64,000 nucleotides of DNA from JBBATK01 sp044228285 (GCA_044228285.1 JBGAVD010000001.1:496001-560000), one strand, 5' to 3'; shown: positions 9,372 to 18,851, numbered from the stretch's first letter. The notes: generated by a model not told the origin, from the sequence alone. Made by a program: numbers and translations.

Positions 9372-10565
9372 TTAAAGACTCTCGCTCTGCTTATCGTCCT
9401 GCTTTTCTGAGCTGCTCTGTGCATCGACTCCTTCACTGAGCTTTGGCTCCGCATCAGCGGTCACCGGATGATCGGAAGACAAAGCGAGTTGTCCGCAGGC
9501 TGCATCAATATCCAAACCACTACTGCTGCGCACCATCACATGCACATCCTGGTCTTGCAGGCTCTTGAGGAAAGCCGCGAAGCGCTTTGGACTACAGCTC
9601 TTCAGTTCGGCGGCAAAGCCCTGAGGCTGGGTGAAATCTATACTATGGAAAGGAATAACATTCACCTTCGTTGGTACTCTCCGGCTCAGGCGTGCAAGAC
9701 GCTTCGCATCCAGATCCGAGTCGTTCAAACCTTCAAACAGAATGTACTCAAAGGTGATTGGAATCTTGGTTGCGCGATAGTAGTACTCCAGAGCATTGCC
9801 TAGTTCTTCGAGTGAGTACTTCTGGGCAATAGGCATGAGTTTTTGTCGTAAGCCATTCGTCGTTGCATGCAACGACAAAGCTAACTTGATAGAACGCTTT
9901 TCATCTGCCATGCGGAGAATTCCTGGGACGAGGCCAGCGGTCGACAAAGTTATACGCTTTGCGACGAGGAGTTTAGCATCCGGATGCGTGATGATCTCCA
10001 CTGCCTTCATCACGTTGTCGTAATTCAGCAGGGGTTCTCCCATGCCCATGAATACAATGTTTGTGATGTCCTGTCCAGCCTCGCGCTGCGCCACCATAAG
10101 CTGATCCACGATCTCAGCACATTCAAGGTTGCGCTGTAAATGAAGTGTCGCGGTGGCACAAAACACACAGCCCAGCGGACATCCGGCTTGGGTTGAGATG
10201 CAGAGAGTACGACGTTTAGGCGCGCCTTCATCGCTTTGTACTTCGCTCGGAATGAGTACCGACTCGATCTTCGCGCCATCACGTAGACGAAACAAGAACT
10301 TGACAGTACCGTCAGTGGAGACTTGCTTTTGTTCGAGCTCAACGCTTTCAAAAATCAGTTGCTCATTCAATTCCTCGCGCAGAGCCGTTGGAATTGCAGA
10401 GACGCTTGCCAGTGTATCTGCGCGCTGAGCATATACCGCCTGAAAGATTTGAGTCGCACGAAAAGCAGGTATTCCGATCGCTTTCAGTTTACTCTGGAGT
10501 TCTGCCAGAGTGAAATTCTTAAGGAAGCTCTTTTCGCCAAGATGTGATGGGTGCAGTGCGCGCAT
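9372..10565 (-). CDS. rlmN: 23S rRNA / tRNA adenine-C2 methyltransferase RlmN
   Basis: Radical-SAM dual-specificity methyltransferase, 397 residues (E. coli about 384). It methylates C2 of A2503 in 23S rRNA and A37 in some tRNAs. The radical-SAM cluster motif C129-x3-C133-x2-C136 is visible (GCPLGCVFCAT), followed by RNL, the GMGEPLLNYDNV motif and a SLHA motif. The C-terminal cysteine of DIDAACGQLA is the probable methyl-carrying Cys. Residues after about 365 form a low-complexity acidic tail absent from most homologs. It stands alone on this strand, 140 bases upstream of the glycosyltransferase gene. Confidence 0.95.
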   Translation of the reverse strand: MRALHPSHLGEKSFLKNFTLAELQSKLKAIGIPAFRATQIFQAVYAQRADTLASVSAIPTALREELNEQLIFESVELEQKQVSTDGTVKFLFRLRDGAKIESVLIPSEVQSDEGAPKRRTLCISTQAGCPLGCVFCATATLHLQRNLECAEIVDQLMVAQREAGQDITNIVFMGMGEPLLNYDNVMKAVEIITHPDAKLLVAKRITLSTAGLVPGILRMADEKRSIKLALSLHATTNGLRQKLMPIAQKYSLEELGNALEYYYRATKIPITFEYILFEGLNDSDLDAKRLARLSRRVPTKVNVIPFHSIDFTQPQGFAAELKSCSPKRFAAFLKSLQDQDVHVMVRSSSGLDIDAACGQLALSSDHPVTADAEPKLSEGVDAQSSSEKQDDKQSESL

Positions 10566-10713
10566 TTAATGTTTGTCAGTTGTGTGCTCTTTCGTAACAT
10601 CGCAGAGGTAGACGCTGCGTAGGGGAGCAAATCTACCACATTCGGTCGAGGCCTTGAAACCACAACACCTTCGGCCAGGTGTTTTGACCCACATTGTTGA
10701 CTATAAGAGCACT

Positions 10714-11769
10714 ATGACAGCACCTTCATCCGCCAGCGCAGAAACCCTTGCTACGAAGTCGTGGAAGCGCCTGAAGAAAAATCGCGGTGCCGTGCTCGGT
10801 CTCTGGTTTATCGTGATTCTGATCGTGATCGCGGCTTTTGCTCCATGGATTTCGCCAATGGATCCTAACACACAAGTGCTCGAGTATCCTTCAAAACCAA
10901 GCATGTTTCATGGAAATGTCTTGCTGAAAAAGAACCCCGTTCATCCCGATGAACCATACCTAATTGCGGTAGATTCATATCGAGTAAGTGGCGACTCGGT
11001 TTTGTTTGTGGATCCGATGAAACGACACTTCAGCTTGCACCAAAACGCCTTCTTTGGCGCTAACGAGTCGGAATGGCACCAACAGCCTTTGTATATTCTT
11101 GGAACGGATAAGTACGGTCGCGATATTCTCTCGCGCATCTTCCACGGCGCTCGTATCGCCCTGCTCGTCGCCATCATTAGCGAGAGTATCTCCATCGCCA
11201 TTGGCATCTTGCTCGGTGCATTGGCAGGCTACTTCCGCGGTTGGGTAGACGATGTCATTATGTGGTTCACAAACGTCATGTGGAGCTTTCCAACCGTTCT
11301 TTTGGTGATCGCTTTCAGTGTAATTCTTGGTAACGGAGTTTGGCAAACCTTTGTAGCTATTGGTCTTAGTGGATGGGTTGATTTAACGCGTGTAGTGCGC
11401 GGACAGTTCTTCTCCTTACGAGAAACGGAGTTCATTGAGGCTACACGGGCGTTTGGATTTGGCACCTTTCGAACCATCTTTCGTCACCTCTTGCCGAATA
11501 CCCTGGGTCCCGTGACCGTTATTGCCACAGCAGGTTTTGCAACTGCCATCACTCTTGAAGCGAGCTTGAGTTTCATCGGACTTGGTGTGCAGCCTCCAAC
11601 CGCTTCCTGGGGTAAAATGATCCAGGATGGCATTGGTTTCTTGTTCGTTGGACAAAGCCTCGAGCTTGTATTGTACCCTTGTATTGCCTTGGGACTGACC
11701 GTATACGCCTTTAATCTGTTCGGTGACGGCCTTCGTGATGCCGTGGATCCCAAAACGTCGCAGAGATGA
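10714..11769 (+). CDS. Dipeptide/oligopeptide ABC transporter permease (DppC/OppC type)
   Basis: 351-residue inner-membrane permease. An OppC_N segment (KNRGAVLGLWFIVILIVIAA, residues about 22-41) is followed by the GTDKYGRDILSRI motif typical of DppC/OppC, five more membrane segments, and the cytoplasmic EAA coupling loop (EATRAFGFGTFRTIFRHLLP). The C-terminal SLSFIGLGVQPP motif is also conserved. The periplasmic segment between TM1 and GTDKYGRD is about 80 residues, longer than usual. ATG 10714 fits the family start better than an in-frame TTG at 10654. No partner permease, ATPase or binding protein lies beside it, so the rest of the transporter must be elsewhere. Confidence 0.9.
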   Translation: MTAPSSASAETLATKSWKRLKKNRGAVLGLWFIVILIVIAAFAPWISPMDPNTQVLEYPSKPSMFHGNVLLKKNPVHPDEPYLIAVDSYRVSGDSVLFVDPMKRHFSLHQNAFFGANESEWHQQPLYILGTDKYGRDILSRIFHGARIALLVAIISESISIAIGILLGALAGYFRGWVDDVIMWFTNVMWSFPTVLLVIAFSVILGNGVWQTFVAIGLSGWVDLTRVVRGQFFSLRETEFIEATRAFGFGTFRTIFRHLLPNTLGPVTVIATAGFATAITLEASLSFIGLGVQPPTASWGKMIQDGIGFLFVGQSLELVLYPCIALGLTVYAFNLFGDGLRDAVDPKTSQR

Positions 11770-12298
11770 TGTGCTGCCCTTCGCGCTTATACTCACAATT
11801 ATGAGCACCTTTTTGCGTCTCTAAGCTCGAGTTATCCAGAAAGCACAGTGATACAGCACAGATAAATCTTGGAGTTTTTTGCAGAATGTCGCTCAAGTGA
11901 TTTTCTTACGCAGGCCGCGCGAAGCGCGGCGCAGCTCCAGCGATTTCAAACCTTCAGCATATCCAAGCCATTGCAATTTCTGGCATTAGCTTTTAGCTTC
12001 AGTCCAATAGAGATGGCTTGACTGCGCGTCGCTCTCTAGCTAGGATTCTGTCTGTTGAATTTGTTCGAGGCTCCTCCATAGGATTCCTGTTCATGTTCCA
12101 GACTATGGCATCGCAGAGCACGCGTTTTCGAGTAGGCTCTGCAATTCTCGATCGGGAGAATGGTCGGTACAGGAGCGTTTGAGCTAGCACGGATGGCTGA
12201 GACAGCAGTACCCGCGAGGAGTTGAGAGGTTGGGCTTTGTCACTGGTGCTGAAGGAGGGGCGATGACCGACAGACTGCGCAATGTCGTCGTCATTTGC
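11770..12298. other. Intergenic region upstream of grpE
   Basis: About 530 bases without a recognisable gene. A mini-hairpin GCCGCGC-GAA-GCGCGGC with the GCGAAGC core sits at 11914-11930. Other open frames are short and unconvincing. Confidence 0.5.
11914..11930. repeat. Mini-hairpin with GCGAAGC core
   Basis: Perfect 7-bp stem GCCGCGC / GCGCGGC around GAA. Intergenic, 145 bases after the permease gene, without a T run. Confidence 0.65.
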
Positions 12299-12306
12299 TA
12301 GCTTTG
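12299..12306 (+). promoter_or_regulatory. Putative -7 promoter element of grpE
   Basis: TAGCTTTG matches the Bacteroidota -7 consensus TAnnTTTG and lies 38 bases before the grpE start. I see no good -33 TTG at the expected spacing, and no CIRCE-like inverted repeat. Confidence 0.45.
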
Positions 12307-12344
12307 CGGTCTTCATTTCACAGCGCAGCACCTAAAAAACAACA

Positions 12345-13055
12345 ATGGAAGAGAAACAAAAACCCTTGCGCACGGCTGCAAGTAAAGTAAAAGACATCTA
12401 CAATGCTTATCGAAAGAACGATGAGAAGGCAGATGTTGTGGCTGGCGATGAGGTGGTTCACGCAACAACCTCGCAAGACATCAATCAGGTTCATGTGCCA
12501 CACGAAAACGTTTCCGAAAGCACAGAACAGGGTAGTGGACAACAAAATACTGATTTGGAAGAGATAGTTATTCAGAATGAGGCATTGCGCGACAACGTCC
12601 TGCGCCTTGAGAAAGAGCGTGATGACATGCGCGATCAGGTTTTGCGTAAGGTAGCTGAGTTTGAGAATTTTCGTAAACGCACAGAGCGTGAAAAGGAACA
12701 GTTGGCGCTCTATGTGAGTGAGAAACTTTTTAGTCGTCTGGTAGACGTTCTCGATGATCTGCATGCTGCATTGGAAGCCGGTCGTAAAAGCGACGATTAT
12801 GCATCAATGCTGAGCGGTCTTGAACTGATCTACAACAAAACTCACCGCATCTATGAAGAACATGGCGTGAAACCGCTTAATGCAGAGCAAAACATGCCAT
12901 TCAACGTTGATGTGCACGAAGCTCTCATGCATATTCCGCATCCTGACGTAAGCGAAGGCATGGTGGTACAACAGATTCAGCGTGGTTATATGCTGAACGA
13001 CAAAGTACTTCGTCATGCAAAAGTGGTGACCTCGGCAGGTAATGGCGATAACTAG
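12345..13055 (+). CDS. grpE: Nucleotide exchange factor GrpE
   Basis: Cochaperone that drives ADP release from DnaK; 236 residues. The first 70 residues are a variable acidic/polar extension. A long coiled coil (about 80-115, NEALRDNVLRLEKERDDMRD) leads into the conserved KVAEFENFRKRTEREKEQ and a C-terminal beta domain ending in VQRGYMLNDKVLRHAKV-like sequence (IQRGYMLNDKVLRHAKV). It precedes dnaJ by 144 bases in the same direction, so the pair probably forms one heat-shock unit; dnaK is not in the window. Confidence 0.95.
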   Translation: MEEKQKPLRTAASKVKDIYNAYRKNDEKADVVAGDEVVHATTSQDINQVHVPHENVSESTEQGSGQQNTDLEEIVIQNEALRDNVLRLEKERDDMRDQVLRKVAEFENFRKRTEREKEQLALYVSEKLFSRLVDVLDDLHAALEAGRKSDDYASMLSGLELIYNKTHRIYEEHGVKPLNAEQNMPFNVDVHEALMHIPHPDVSEGMVVQQIQRGYMLNDKVLRHAKVVTSAGNGDN

Positions 13056-13199
13056 AGAGAGTCTGTGTTCCCGGTGAAACAGGATTCCTCAGAGTTGGAC
13101 ACCAAGTATTTTTTGTCATCGATGATGACGCAGCATTGATGATGCAACATTGTGCAACAGACATTAATTCGAATCTTTCCTCTAGAAATTCATTGAAGT

Positions 13200-14381
13200 A
13201 TGAGCAAGCGTGATTATTACGAAGTGTTGGGTTTGAGCAAAGGGGCTTCGAACGACGAGATAAAGTCGGCGTATCGAAAGATGGCCATGAAGTACCATCC
13301 AGACCGGAACCAAGGTGATAAAGAAGCAGAAGAGATGTTTAAAGAAGCATCTGAAGCCTATGAGGTGCTGAGCGATGCTACGAAACGTCAGCGCTATGAT
13401 CAAATGGGACACCAGGGTCTACGTGGTGGTCAGGATTTCCACCAATACTCTAACATTAACGACATATTCTCACAGTTTGGCGATATCTTCGGCGGAGGCG
13501 GTGCTGGGGGGTCGATCTTTGAAGAGTTTTTCGGCGGTGGCGGCTCTCGCCGGGGTGGCTCTCGCACTCGAAGTGTTGGACAACCTGGTTCTGACCTCAA
13601 GATTCGTCTGCCATTGACTCTCGAGGAAATCGCCACAGGTGTGGAGAAGACTTTAAAAATCAAACGTCAGCGTGAGTGTGATACCTGCAAAGGAAGCGGA
13701 GCCAAAGCTGGTTCGGGTATGACGACCTGCCCAAGCTGTCAGGGTCAAGGAGAAGTTCGCCAAGTGTCGCGTTCAATGTTTGGACAATTCGTCAACATCA
13801 GCGCCTGTAACACATGCGGCGGCTCAGGTCAGGTGATTAAAGACCATTGCGATAGCTGTAAGGGTGAGGGAAGAGTTGCTGGCGAGACAACCATCAAAGT
13901 AAATGTGCCAGCTGGAGTCAGTGAAGGAAACTACATTCCTATCCAGGGCAAAGGTAATGCCGGTCGTCGTGGTGGTAGCGCCGGCGACGTAATTGTGGTC
14001 ATCCAAGAAATCAAACACCAGCACTTTACTCGTGAAGATGATGACGTGATCTATGAACTCACCATCTCCTTCCCTGATGCTGCACTTGGCGGTGAAGTAA
14101 CGGTCCCAACCCTCACAGGCACAGCAGTACTTACGATTCAACCAGGAACGCAGCCAGGCACAGTTCTGAAAATGCGCGATCGTGGCATTCAACACTTGAA
14201 TAGTCACGGAAAGGGCGATCAACTCGTGCAGATAAATGTCTTTGTTCCAGCGAAGCTCAGTTCCCATGAGAAGGACTTGCTGAAAGAGCTTTCGAAAAGC
14301 GAGAACATCGCACCCAAGAAGTCAAAGAAAGCGTCAAAAGATGCGTCATTTTTTGGCAAAGTCAAAGACGCATTCTCCTAG
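13200..14381 (+). CDS. dnaJ: Chaperone DnaJ (Hsp40)
   Basis: Type I J-protein, 393 residues (E. coli 376), which stimulates DnaK ATPase and delivers clients. J domain at 1-70 with HPD at 33-35; a Gly/Phe-rich linker (DIFGGGGAGGSIFEEFFGGGG) at about 90-125; four CxxCxGxG zinc repeats (CDTCKGSG, CPSCQGQG, CNTCGGSG, CDSCKGEG) at about 157-225; then two client-binding beta domains. The C-terminus is a short Lys/Ser-rich tail. It lies downstream of grpE and is convergent with hslO. Confidence 0.97.
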   Translation: MSKRDYYEVLGLSKGASNDEIKSAYRKMAMKYHPDRNQGDKEAEEMFKEASEAYEVLSDATKRQRYDQMGHQGLRGGQDFHQYSNINDIFSQFGDIFGGGGAGGSIFEEFFGGGGSRRGGSRTRSVGQPGSDLKIRLPLTLEEIATGVEKTLKIKRQRECDTCKGSGAKAGSGMTTCPSCQGQGEVRQVSRSMFGQFVNISACNTCGGSGQVIKDHCDSCKGEGRVAGETTIKVNVPAGVSEGNYIPIQGKGNAGRRGGSAGDVIVVIQEIKHQHFTREDDDVIYELTISFPDAALGGEVTVPTLTGTAVLTIQPGTQPGTVLKMRDRGIQHLNSHGKGDQLVQINVFVPAKLSSHEKDLLKELSKSENIAPKKSKKASKDASFFGKVKDAFS

Positions 14382-14429
14382 GCAAACTCGAAACTGCGAC
14401 CCATTGACCCCAAACATTTCAACACGATC

Positions 14430-15323
14430 TTAGTTCTGATTCGCCTGCAATTGCGAAATCAAGCCTTCGAAATCTGCATCGCTCAGCTCGTAGCGATTGT
14501 TGCAATATTGACACACTAGCTCGCGCTGACCAGCATCTCTCATACCCTTAACCTCTTGCATTCCAAGCGTTAAGAGTATTGACTTAAAGCGATCCAGAGA
14601 GCAACGGCAGAAGAAATCGACTGGAGTGTTGTTGATGATCTCACTTTCTGAGGGCATAAATTGTCGGAGAATTTCATCCGGGTTATAGCCTTGTTTTGCC
14701 AGTTCCGCCACAGAGCCAAAGCGTAGGATGTTTGCGTGAACTTTCTCAATATCAGCTTCAGAAGCGTCAGGCATTGCTTGAATAATGATGCCGGCAGAAT
14801 GCAGTACCTCGCCATCATCTGTCATGTCCACATCAAGGCGAACTGCCGAAGGGATCTGTTCGCTTTGTGTGAGGTAGTATGCTAAGTCGGCAGTGACATT
14901 TGCTTTTTGAAGAGCAACCACCCCAGACACCGGTTCAAACTTACCGTAGAGAACTCTGGTGATTCGCAGCAAGCCAATGCCCATTGGGGTATCAGTATTT
15001 TCTGGACTCGAGTTCGTATCGATATAACCTCGGACCTCACCCACTTGCAGGGCTTCGGCAAAGATGCGTTTGTAGAGTCCGTTGCCCATGAGCTCGAGGA
15101 CAATACGTTCTTCCCCCTTCAGGAAAGATGCCAAAAGGGAGGCTGCAGCAAGGCTCCGTGATAGCAGAAGGGTTGCCAAGGGGTCGGTGTTGTGGCGACG
15201 TTTCGCTTCACGAGCAACATTTGTATTGACGATGGCTGCGGCACGAAAACTGCCGTCTGTAGTAATAGCGCGAGCAGAGCGATCGCGATGTAGAAACTTC
15301 TTTTTGAGTTCGTTTGTATCCAT
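14430..15323 (-). CDS. hslO: Redox-regulated chaperone Hsp33
   Basis: 297-residue Hsp33 family holdase, activated when oxidation releases zinc. The C-terminal redox switch is intact: CxC at residues 239/241 (FFCRCSLDR) and CxxC at 271/274 (CQYC), spaced as in the family. The N-terminal domain keeps the conserved pattern (LLSRSLAAASLLASFLKGEE). ATG 15323 is preferred over an in-frame TTG at 15344 because it gives the usual short N-terminus. It faces dnaJ across a 48-base gap with no obvious terminator, so its transcript may overlap that of dnaJ. Confidence 0.93.
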   Translation of the reverse strand: MDTNELKKKFLHRDRSARAITTDGSFRAAAIVNTNVAREAKRRHNTDPLATLLLSRSLAAASLLASFLKGEERIVLELMGNGLYKRIFAEALQVGEVRGYIDTNSSPENTDTPMGIGLLRITRVLYGKFEPVSGVVALQKANVTADLAYYLTQSEQIPSAVRLDVDMTDDGEVLHSAGIIIQAMPDASEADIEKVHANILRFGSVAELAKQGYNPDEILRQFMPSESEIINNTPVDFFCRCSLDRFKSILLTLGMQEVKGMRDAGQRELVCQYCNNRYELSDADFEGLISQLQANQN

Positions 15324-15350
15324 TAGCAAGAGCTTGGGGCTCAACAGTTC

Positions 15351-15358
15351 TATTTTTG
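15351..15358 (+). promoter_or_regulatory. Putative -7 element of the M15-type peptidase gene
   Basis: TATTTTTG (TAnnTTTG) on the plus strand, 74 bases before the M15-type gene start and just upstream of divergent hslO. Confidence 0.4.
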
Positions 15359-15432
15359 AATTCTATGAAGGCAGATTGACGAAGCATCGACAAGAAACGT
15401 GCTCGCGATTGCCTAGATTCTTGAATTTACGG

Positions 15433-16149
15433 ATGATCATGCGATTGACACAGAAACACAGTGATCGGAAAAGCGCTACGGAGCCTATTCCGGCTGGTAT
15501 CCGACATAGAAAAGTGTTCGTGTTTGTTGTGGTTGGATTGATCACAGCTCTGTCAATTGTTGCAAGCCTAAACGCTCTACACGCAACGTTCAACGTAGAT
15601 CCAATCCAATCAACTGGAAGTGTTGTCATTGATGCACAAGACACTCCAGAGCAAGCCCTTCGTGGTTCTACAGCGCCAGCACAGATACGGGATAGGCAGA
15701 GACTTCTTGAGGTGCATTATCATGGCATGGATGGAAAGAGGCACCGAGGACAGATCGTTGCTGACTGTACACTGGTGGACGAACTCAGAGCGATTTTTCA
15801 CGAGATAGATAGTGCTGCATTTCCACTTCAATCAGTGATACCTATAGTCCACTTCAACTGGGACGACGATGCTTCCATTGCAAAGAACAATACCAGCGCG
15901 TTTAACTATCGATGTGTTAGCGGTACAAAGCGTCTGTCGAAACATGCTAGCGGAATGGCAATCGACGTCAATCCCTATCTCAATCCCTGGGTAGGGCACG
16001 GAGGAAGTTCGCAGAGACCTTACGACCCGGCTGTTGCTGGGACAATAACAGAGAATTGCATTGTGGTCAGAGCATTTCGAAAACGCGGATGGACCTGGGG
16101 CGGGCATTGGAAGGGTGCAAAAGACTACCAACATTTTGACAAAAGATGA
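15433..16149 (+). CDS. Membrane-anchored M15-family (D-Ala-D-Ala carboxypeptidase-like) peptidase
   Basis: 238-residue protein with an N-terminal membrane anchor (VFVFVVVGLITALSIVASL, about 35-53) and a C-terminal peptidase domain of the M15 type. The zinc-site motifs are visible: SKHASGMAIDVNP (His and Asp ligands) and DYQHFDK (third His), with GWTWGGHWKGAKD before it. A cell-wall cross-link trimming or peptidoglycan-recycling role is expected in the periplasm, but the exact bond cut is unknown. The start is ATG 15433 (15439 is equally possible); the open frame continues upstream, antisense to hslO, and that part is not believed to be coding. Confidence 0.82.
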   Translation: MIMRLTQKHSDRKSATEPIPAGIRHRKVFVFVVVGLITALSIVASLNALHATFNVDPIQSTGSVVIDAQDTPEQALRGSTAPAQIRDRQRLLEVHYHGMDGKRHRGQIVADCTLVDELRAIFHEIDSAAFPLQSVIPIVHFNWDDDASIAKNNTSAFNYRCVSGTKRLSKHASGMAIDVNPYLNPWVGHGGSSQRPYDPAVAGTITENCIVVRAFRKRGWTWGGHWKGAKDYQHFDKR

Positions 16150-16840
16150 AACGCCTTGTCAGGAAACGAGCGAGCCTTGAGTGGGCCGAGACCGGCGTGA
16201 CGCTTCCACCTCAAAAGATTTTTTTCCTGAGATCTGTCGTGGCTTTTTGGTAACACAGAGTATTCTCCATTCCAGTTCAAGGAGCGGAATGGTTGTAGGA
16301 CGGCAATTGAAGAGATTGACTAACATTATTATTTTCAAAGACTACCGCAGAGCTCTCGGATATTGGTGTGTGCAGTTTGCCAGAAAGAGGTTTGTTATAT
16401 CATATGTTGACCAACCCAGCTTCCAGGCAAGTGCTGAAAAGAATGTGAATTATTTTTGAAACGCAATGCAATCATAGTTGTTATTCAGACGTCTCTACCT
16501 CAGTGCTAAGCCGGAGATTATCTCTGGTTGTGAAGAGCATACTGATGGCTGAGTACCTGGATGCAGGTCGGTTTTTTAGAAGACCGATAGCCAACGCAAG
16601 GATGCGAAGAAGAGGCTTCGAGAGAGACTATTTTTTCTTTAGAAGTAAACCTTAAAAGATTCAGTCTGGTCAGAGAGTACAGAGCAGAAGTGATAGGGGA
16701 CGGGGATTAAAGAGCTAACACCAAAGCGAAGAATTCCGATACGAGCCATATCATGGAGCTTTGATTAACCACACGAAGGTTGAGTCAGAGGGGCACCCCC
16801 TTCCCGTCTACAACGACGCTCACCTTTTACCACCACAAGA
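16150..16840. other. Intergenic region between convergent genes
   Basis: About 690 bases with only short, unconvincing open frames. I see no RNA gene, repeat or insertion sequence. Confidence 0.5.
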
Positions 16841-16875
16841 AAAGCCACGGACACGAAAGTGTTTGTGGCTTTCTT
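16838..16875 (-). terminator. Terminator of the PAP2 phosphatase gene
   Basis: On the minus strand, AAAGCCAC ... GTGGCTTT with inner pairs around a TTTC loop, followed by TTCTTG. It ends just downstream of the PAP2 stop codon. Confidence 0.65.
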
Positions 16876-16878
16876 GTA

Positions 16879-17433
16879 TCAGGACTCGACTTCGTCGAGA
16901 GGCCAGAATCGTTGTTGCAGACCCCATAGCATCCAGGCAATCAAACTACCTTCCACAGCGCCTGCTGCTACATCTAGTGGATAGTGTACACCAACGTAGA
17001 CTCGTGAAAAAGCTACTGTGATGGCGCAGGCGTACCAAAGAGCGCGTCGTTTCCCATACAGGAGACTCAGAATCAAAGCTGCGCCAAAGTTGTTGGTTGC
17101 GTGAGAGGAGGGAAATGACTTTCCGCCAGCAGCAGGTGCAATAACACGAGCTGTACTGAGTGTAGTGGAGGGTCGTTCGCGTCCCACCATCTCCTTCAAA
17201 ACCCGACTATTGAACGAGTCGGTTATCGCCACACAAGAAAGCAACAACAGTGTGCAGATCCGACCTCGTTGCCCGCCTTTCCAGAAGAGCAACAATAATC
17301 CAATGACGTACACAGGCATCCACCAGCGAACATTGGTGATGATTGGCATGATGCTATCAAAGACTGGGTTAGCCAATGAGCTATTCACGAAAGAATAGAG
17401 AGAAACATCGATAGAGAGCAGCCAGTCGAGCAT
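16879..17433 (-). CDS. PAP2-superfamily membrane phosphatase
   Basis: 184-residue inner-membrane phosphatase of the type 2 phosphatidic acid phosphatase family; likely substrates are undecaprenyl pyrophosphate or phosphatidylglycerol phosphate. The three signature motifs are present: KEMVGRERP (KxxxxxxRP), FPSSHAT (PSxH) and SRVYVGVHYPLD (SRxxxxxHxxxD), with four or five hydrophobic segments. ATG 17433 (MLDWLLSIDVSLYSFVN) matches the family N-terminus; a longer frame starting upstream would run antisense into anmK. It is divergent from anmK with about 120 bases between starts. Confidence 0.88.
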   Translation of the reverse strand: MLDWLLSIDVSLYSFVNSSLANPVFDSIMPIITNVRWWMPVYVIGLLLLFWKGGQRGRICTLLLLSCVAITDSFNSRVLKEMVGRERPSTTLSTARVIAPAAGGKSFPSSHATNNFGAALILSLLYGKRRALWYACAITVAFSRVYVGVHYPLDVAAGAVEGSLIAWMLWGLQQRFWPLDEVES

Positions 17434-17554
17434 AGCCTTGGGTGGAGAACGATGATCGCGTTCATCTAGTCTGTAATTTCCAGGAAAATAGGACATAGGC
17501 TTCCGGTACGCAACTGGGCAGCCTTGAGTGTTGTGCTTAACGGAATATTGTCGC

Positions 17555-18763
17555 ATGCGAGAGATACTACAAACAACGCAGTGGAAATCTGAGTCACGTC
17601 TTGTTGCTGGAGTGATGAGTGGGACATCTATGGATGGTATTGATGTCAGTATCGCTCGGTTCACAGCATCAGCGGAAGCCGAAGGCTGCCGGATGGAGCA
17701 AGAGGCGTCTGCTTCACTTGAATACTCAGCTGAGCAGCGACGCTTCTTGCTTTCGTTACTTGATCGTGCGCTGCCTTTGTCGGTATACAGTGATCTTCCC
17801 GTTCTTTTTAGTCGCTGGTATGCCGAAGCAATCAGAAGAGCCTGCGATCAGTTAGGTATTCAAAGTTCTGATTTGGATGCGATAGGTGTGCACGGTCAGA
17901 CACTCTGGCATGCACCAGAACTTCATCACCTTTCAAGCGGTGGAGAGCATCGATTGCAAGGCGAGCCACTTGCATCTACTCTTCAGCTCTGTTCATTGTC
18001 GACATTGGCTCAGGACTGTGAGTGTGTGGTTGTTGGTGACTTTCGTCCGGCGGATATAGCCATGGGAGGGCAGGGAGCACCTCTCGTTCCCATCTTTGAT
18101 CTCAGTTTTTTGCAGGATCCTCATGAGAACAGAGTTGCTTTAAACATTGGAGGCATGGCAAATCTCACTGTGTTAGCTGCTCAGCAGACTGAGGAGCATC
18201 TCGTTGCTTTCGATAGTGGACCCGGGAATGTTTGGATAGATGCAGCGATGCAACAGTTGTATGGAAGGGCATTTGACGAAGGAGGGGAGTGTGCTCGTGG
18301 AGGGAACCTACACGCGCCATTGCTCGAGCGATTGCAGAACATTGAGTACGTTCATAGACCGCCGCCAAAGTCTACAGGTCGAGAGTACTTTTCGCGTGAA
18401 CAGTTGCGAGAGATAATGTCGGAATATACTCATGAAGTTCAAGCTGCAGATCTCGTACACACGCTCAGTGAGTTCACCATTTGGAGCATTGCCCAGAGCG
18501 TGTTGACCTATGCTCCCCAAACCAAGCGCCTAATAGTCTCGGGTGGCGGATCGCAGAACACCTTTCTGATGGAGGGTCTGAGTAGGGCTCTACCAGGCTG
18601 CGCAGTCGTTTCATCAGATTCCCTCGGAATTCCTTCAAAAAGCAAGGAATCGCTTTGTTTTGCCTATTTAGCTTGGCGAAGCCTGGCAGGACTCCATTCA
18701 AATATCCCCTCGGTTAGCGGTGCTAAAAAGAAGGTCCGATTGGGCCAAATAGCATTGCCATAG
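17555..18763 (+). CDS. anmK: Anhydro-N-acetylmuramic acid kinase AnmK
   Basis: 402-residue kinase of cell-wall recycling: it opens and phosphorylates 1,6-anhydro-MurNAc to MurNAc-6-phosphate. The N-terminal ATP-binding motif GVMSGTSMDGIDVS, the catalytic-region DFRPADIAMGGQGAPLVP, AFDSGPGNVWID and the C-terminal VSGGGSQN are all clear. ATG 17555 was chosen; an in-frame GTG at 17528 is possible. Its pairing with a PAP2 phosphatase and a nearby M15-type peptidase suggests a small cell-wall recycling neighbourhood. Confidence 0.94.
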   Translation: MREILQTTQWKSESRLVAGVMSGTSMDGIDVSIARFTASAEAEGCRMEQEASASLEYSAEQRRFLLSLLDRALPLSVYSDLPVLFSRWYAEAIRRACDQLGIQSSDLDAIGVHGQTLWHAPELHHLSSGGEHRLQGEPLASTLQLCSLSTLAQDCECVVVGDFRPADIAMGGQGAPLVPIFDLSFLQDPHENRVALNIGGMANLTVLAAQQTEEHLVAFDSGPGNVWIDAAMQQLYGRAFDEGGECARGGNLHAPLLERLQNIEYVHRPPPKSTGREYFSREQLREIMSEYTHEVQAADLVHTLSEFTIWSIAQSVLTYAPQTKRLIVSGGGSQNTFLMEGLSRALPGCAVVSSDSLGIPSKSKESLCFAYLAWRSLAGLHSNIPSVSGAKKKVRLGQIALP

Positions 18764-18843
18764 GGAGGTAACGAAGAGCTTCGTGGTAGATCCACCCTCA
18801 AAAAAACTTTCGCCAAAAATTATGTCAGGTCAGTTTTTCCCCT

Positions 18844-18851
18844 TACATTTG
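18844..18851 (+). promoter_or_regulatory. Putative -7 promoter element of rplM-rpsI
   Basis: TACATTTG, an exact TAnnTTTG match, 40 bases before the rplM start. At the expected 19-base spacing the -33 triplet reads ATG instead of TTG. Confidence 0.5.

Noticed and set aside
15082..15432. Upstream extension of the M15-type peptidase frame
   Set aside because: Runs antisense through hslO, has no homology to the family, and ATG 15433 gives a sensible membrane-anchored protein.
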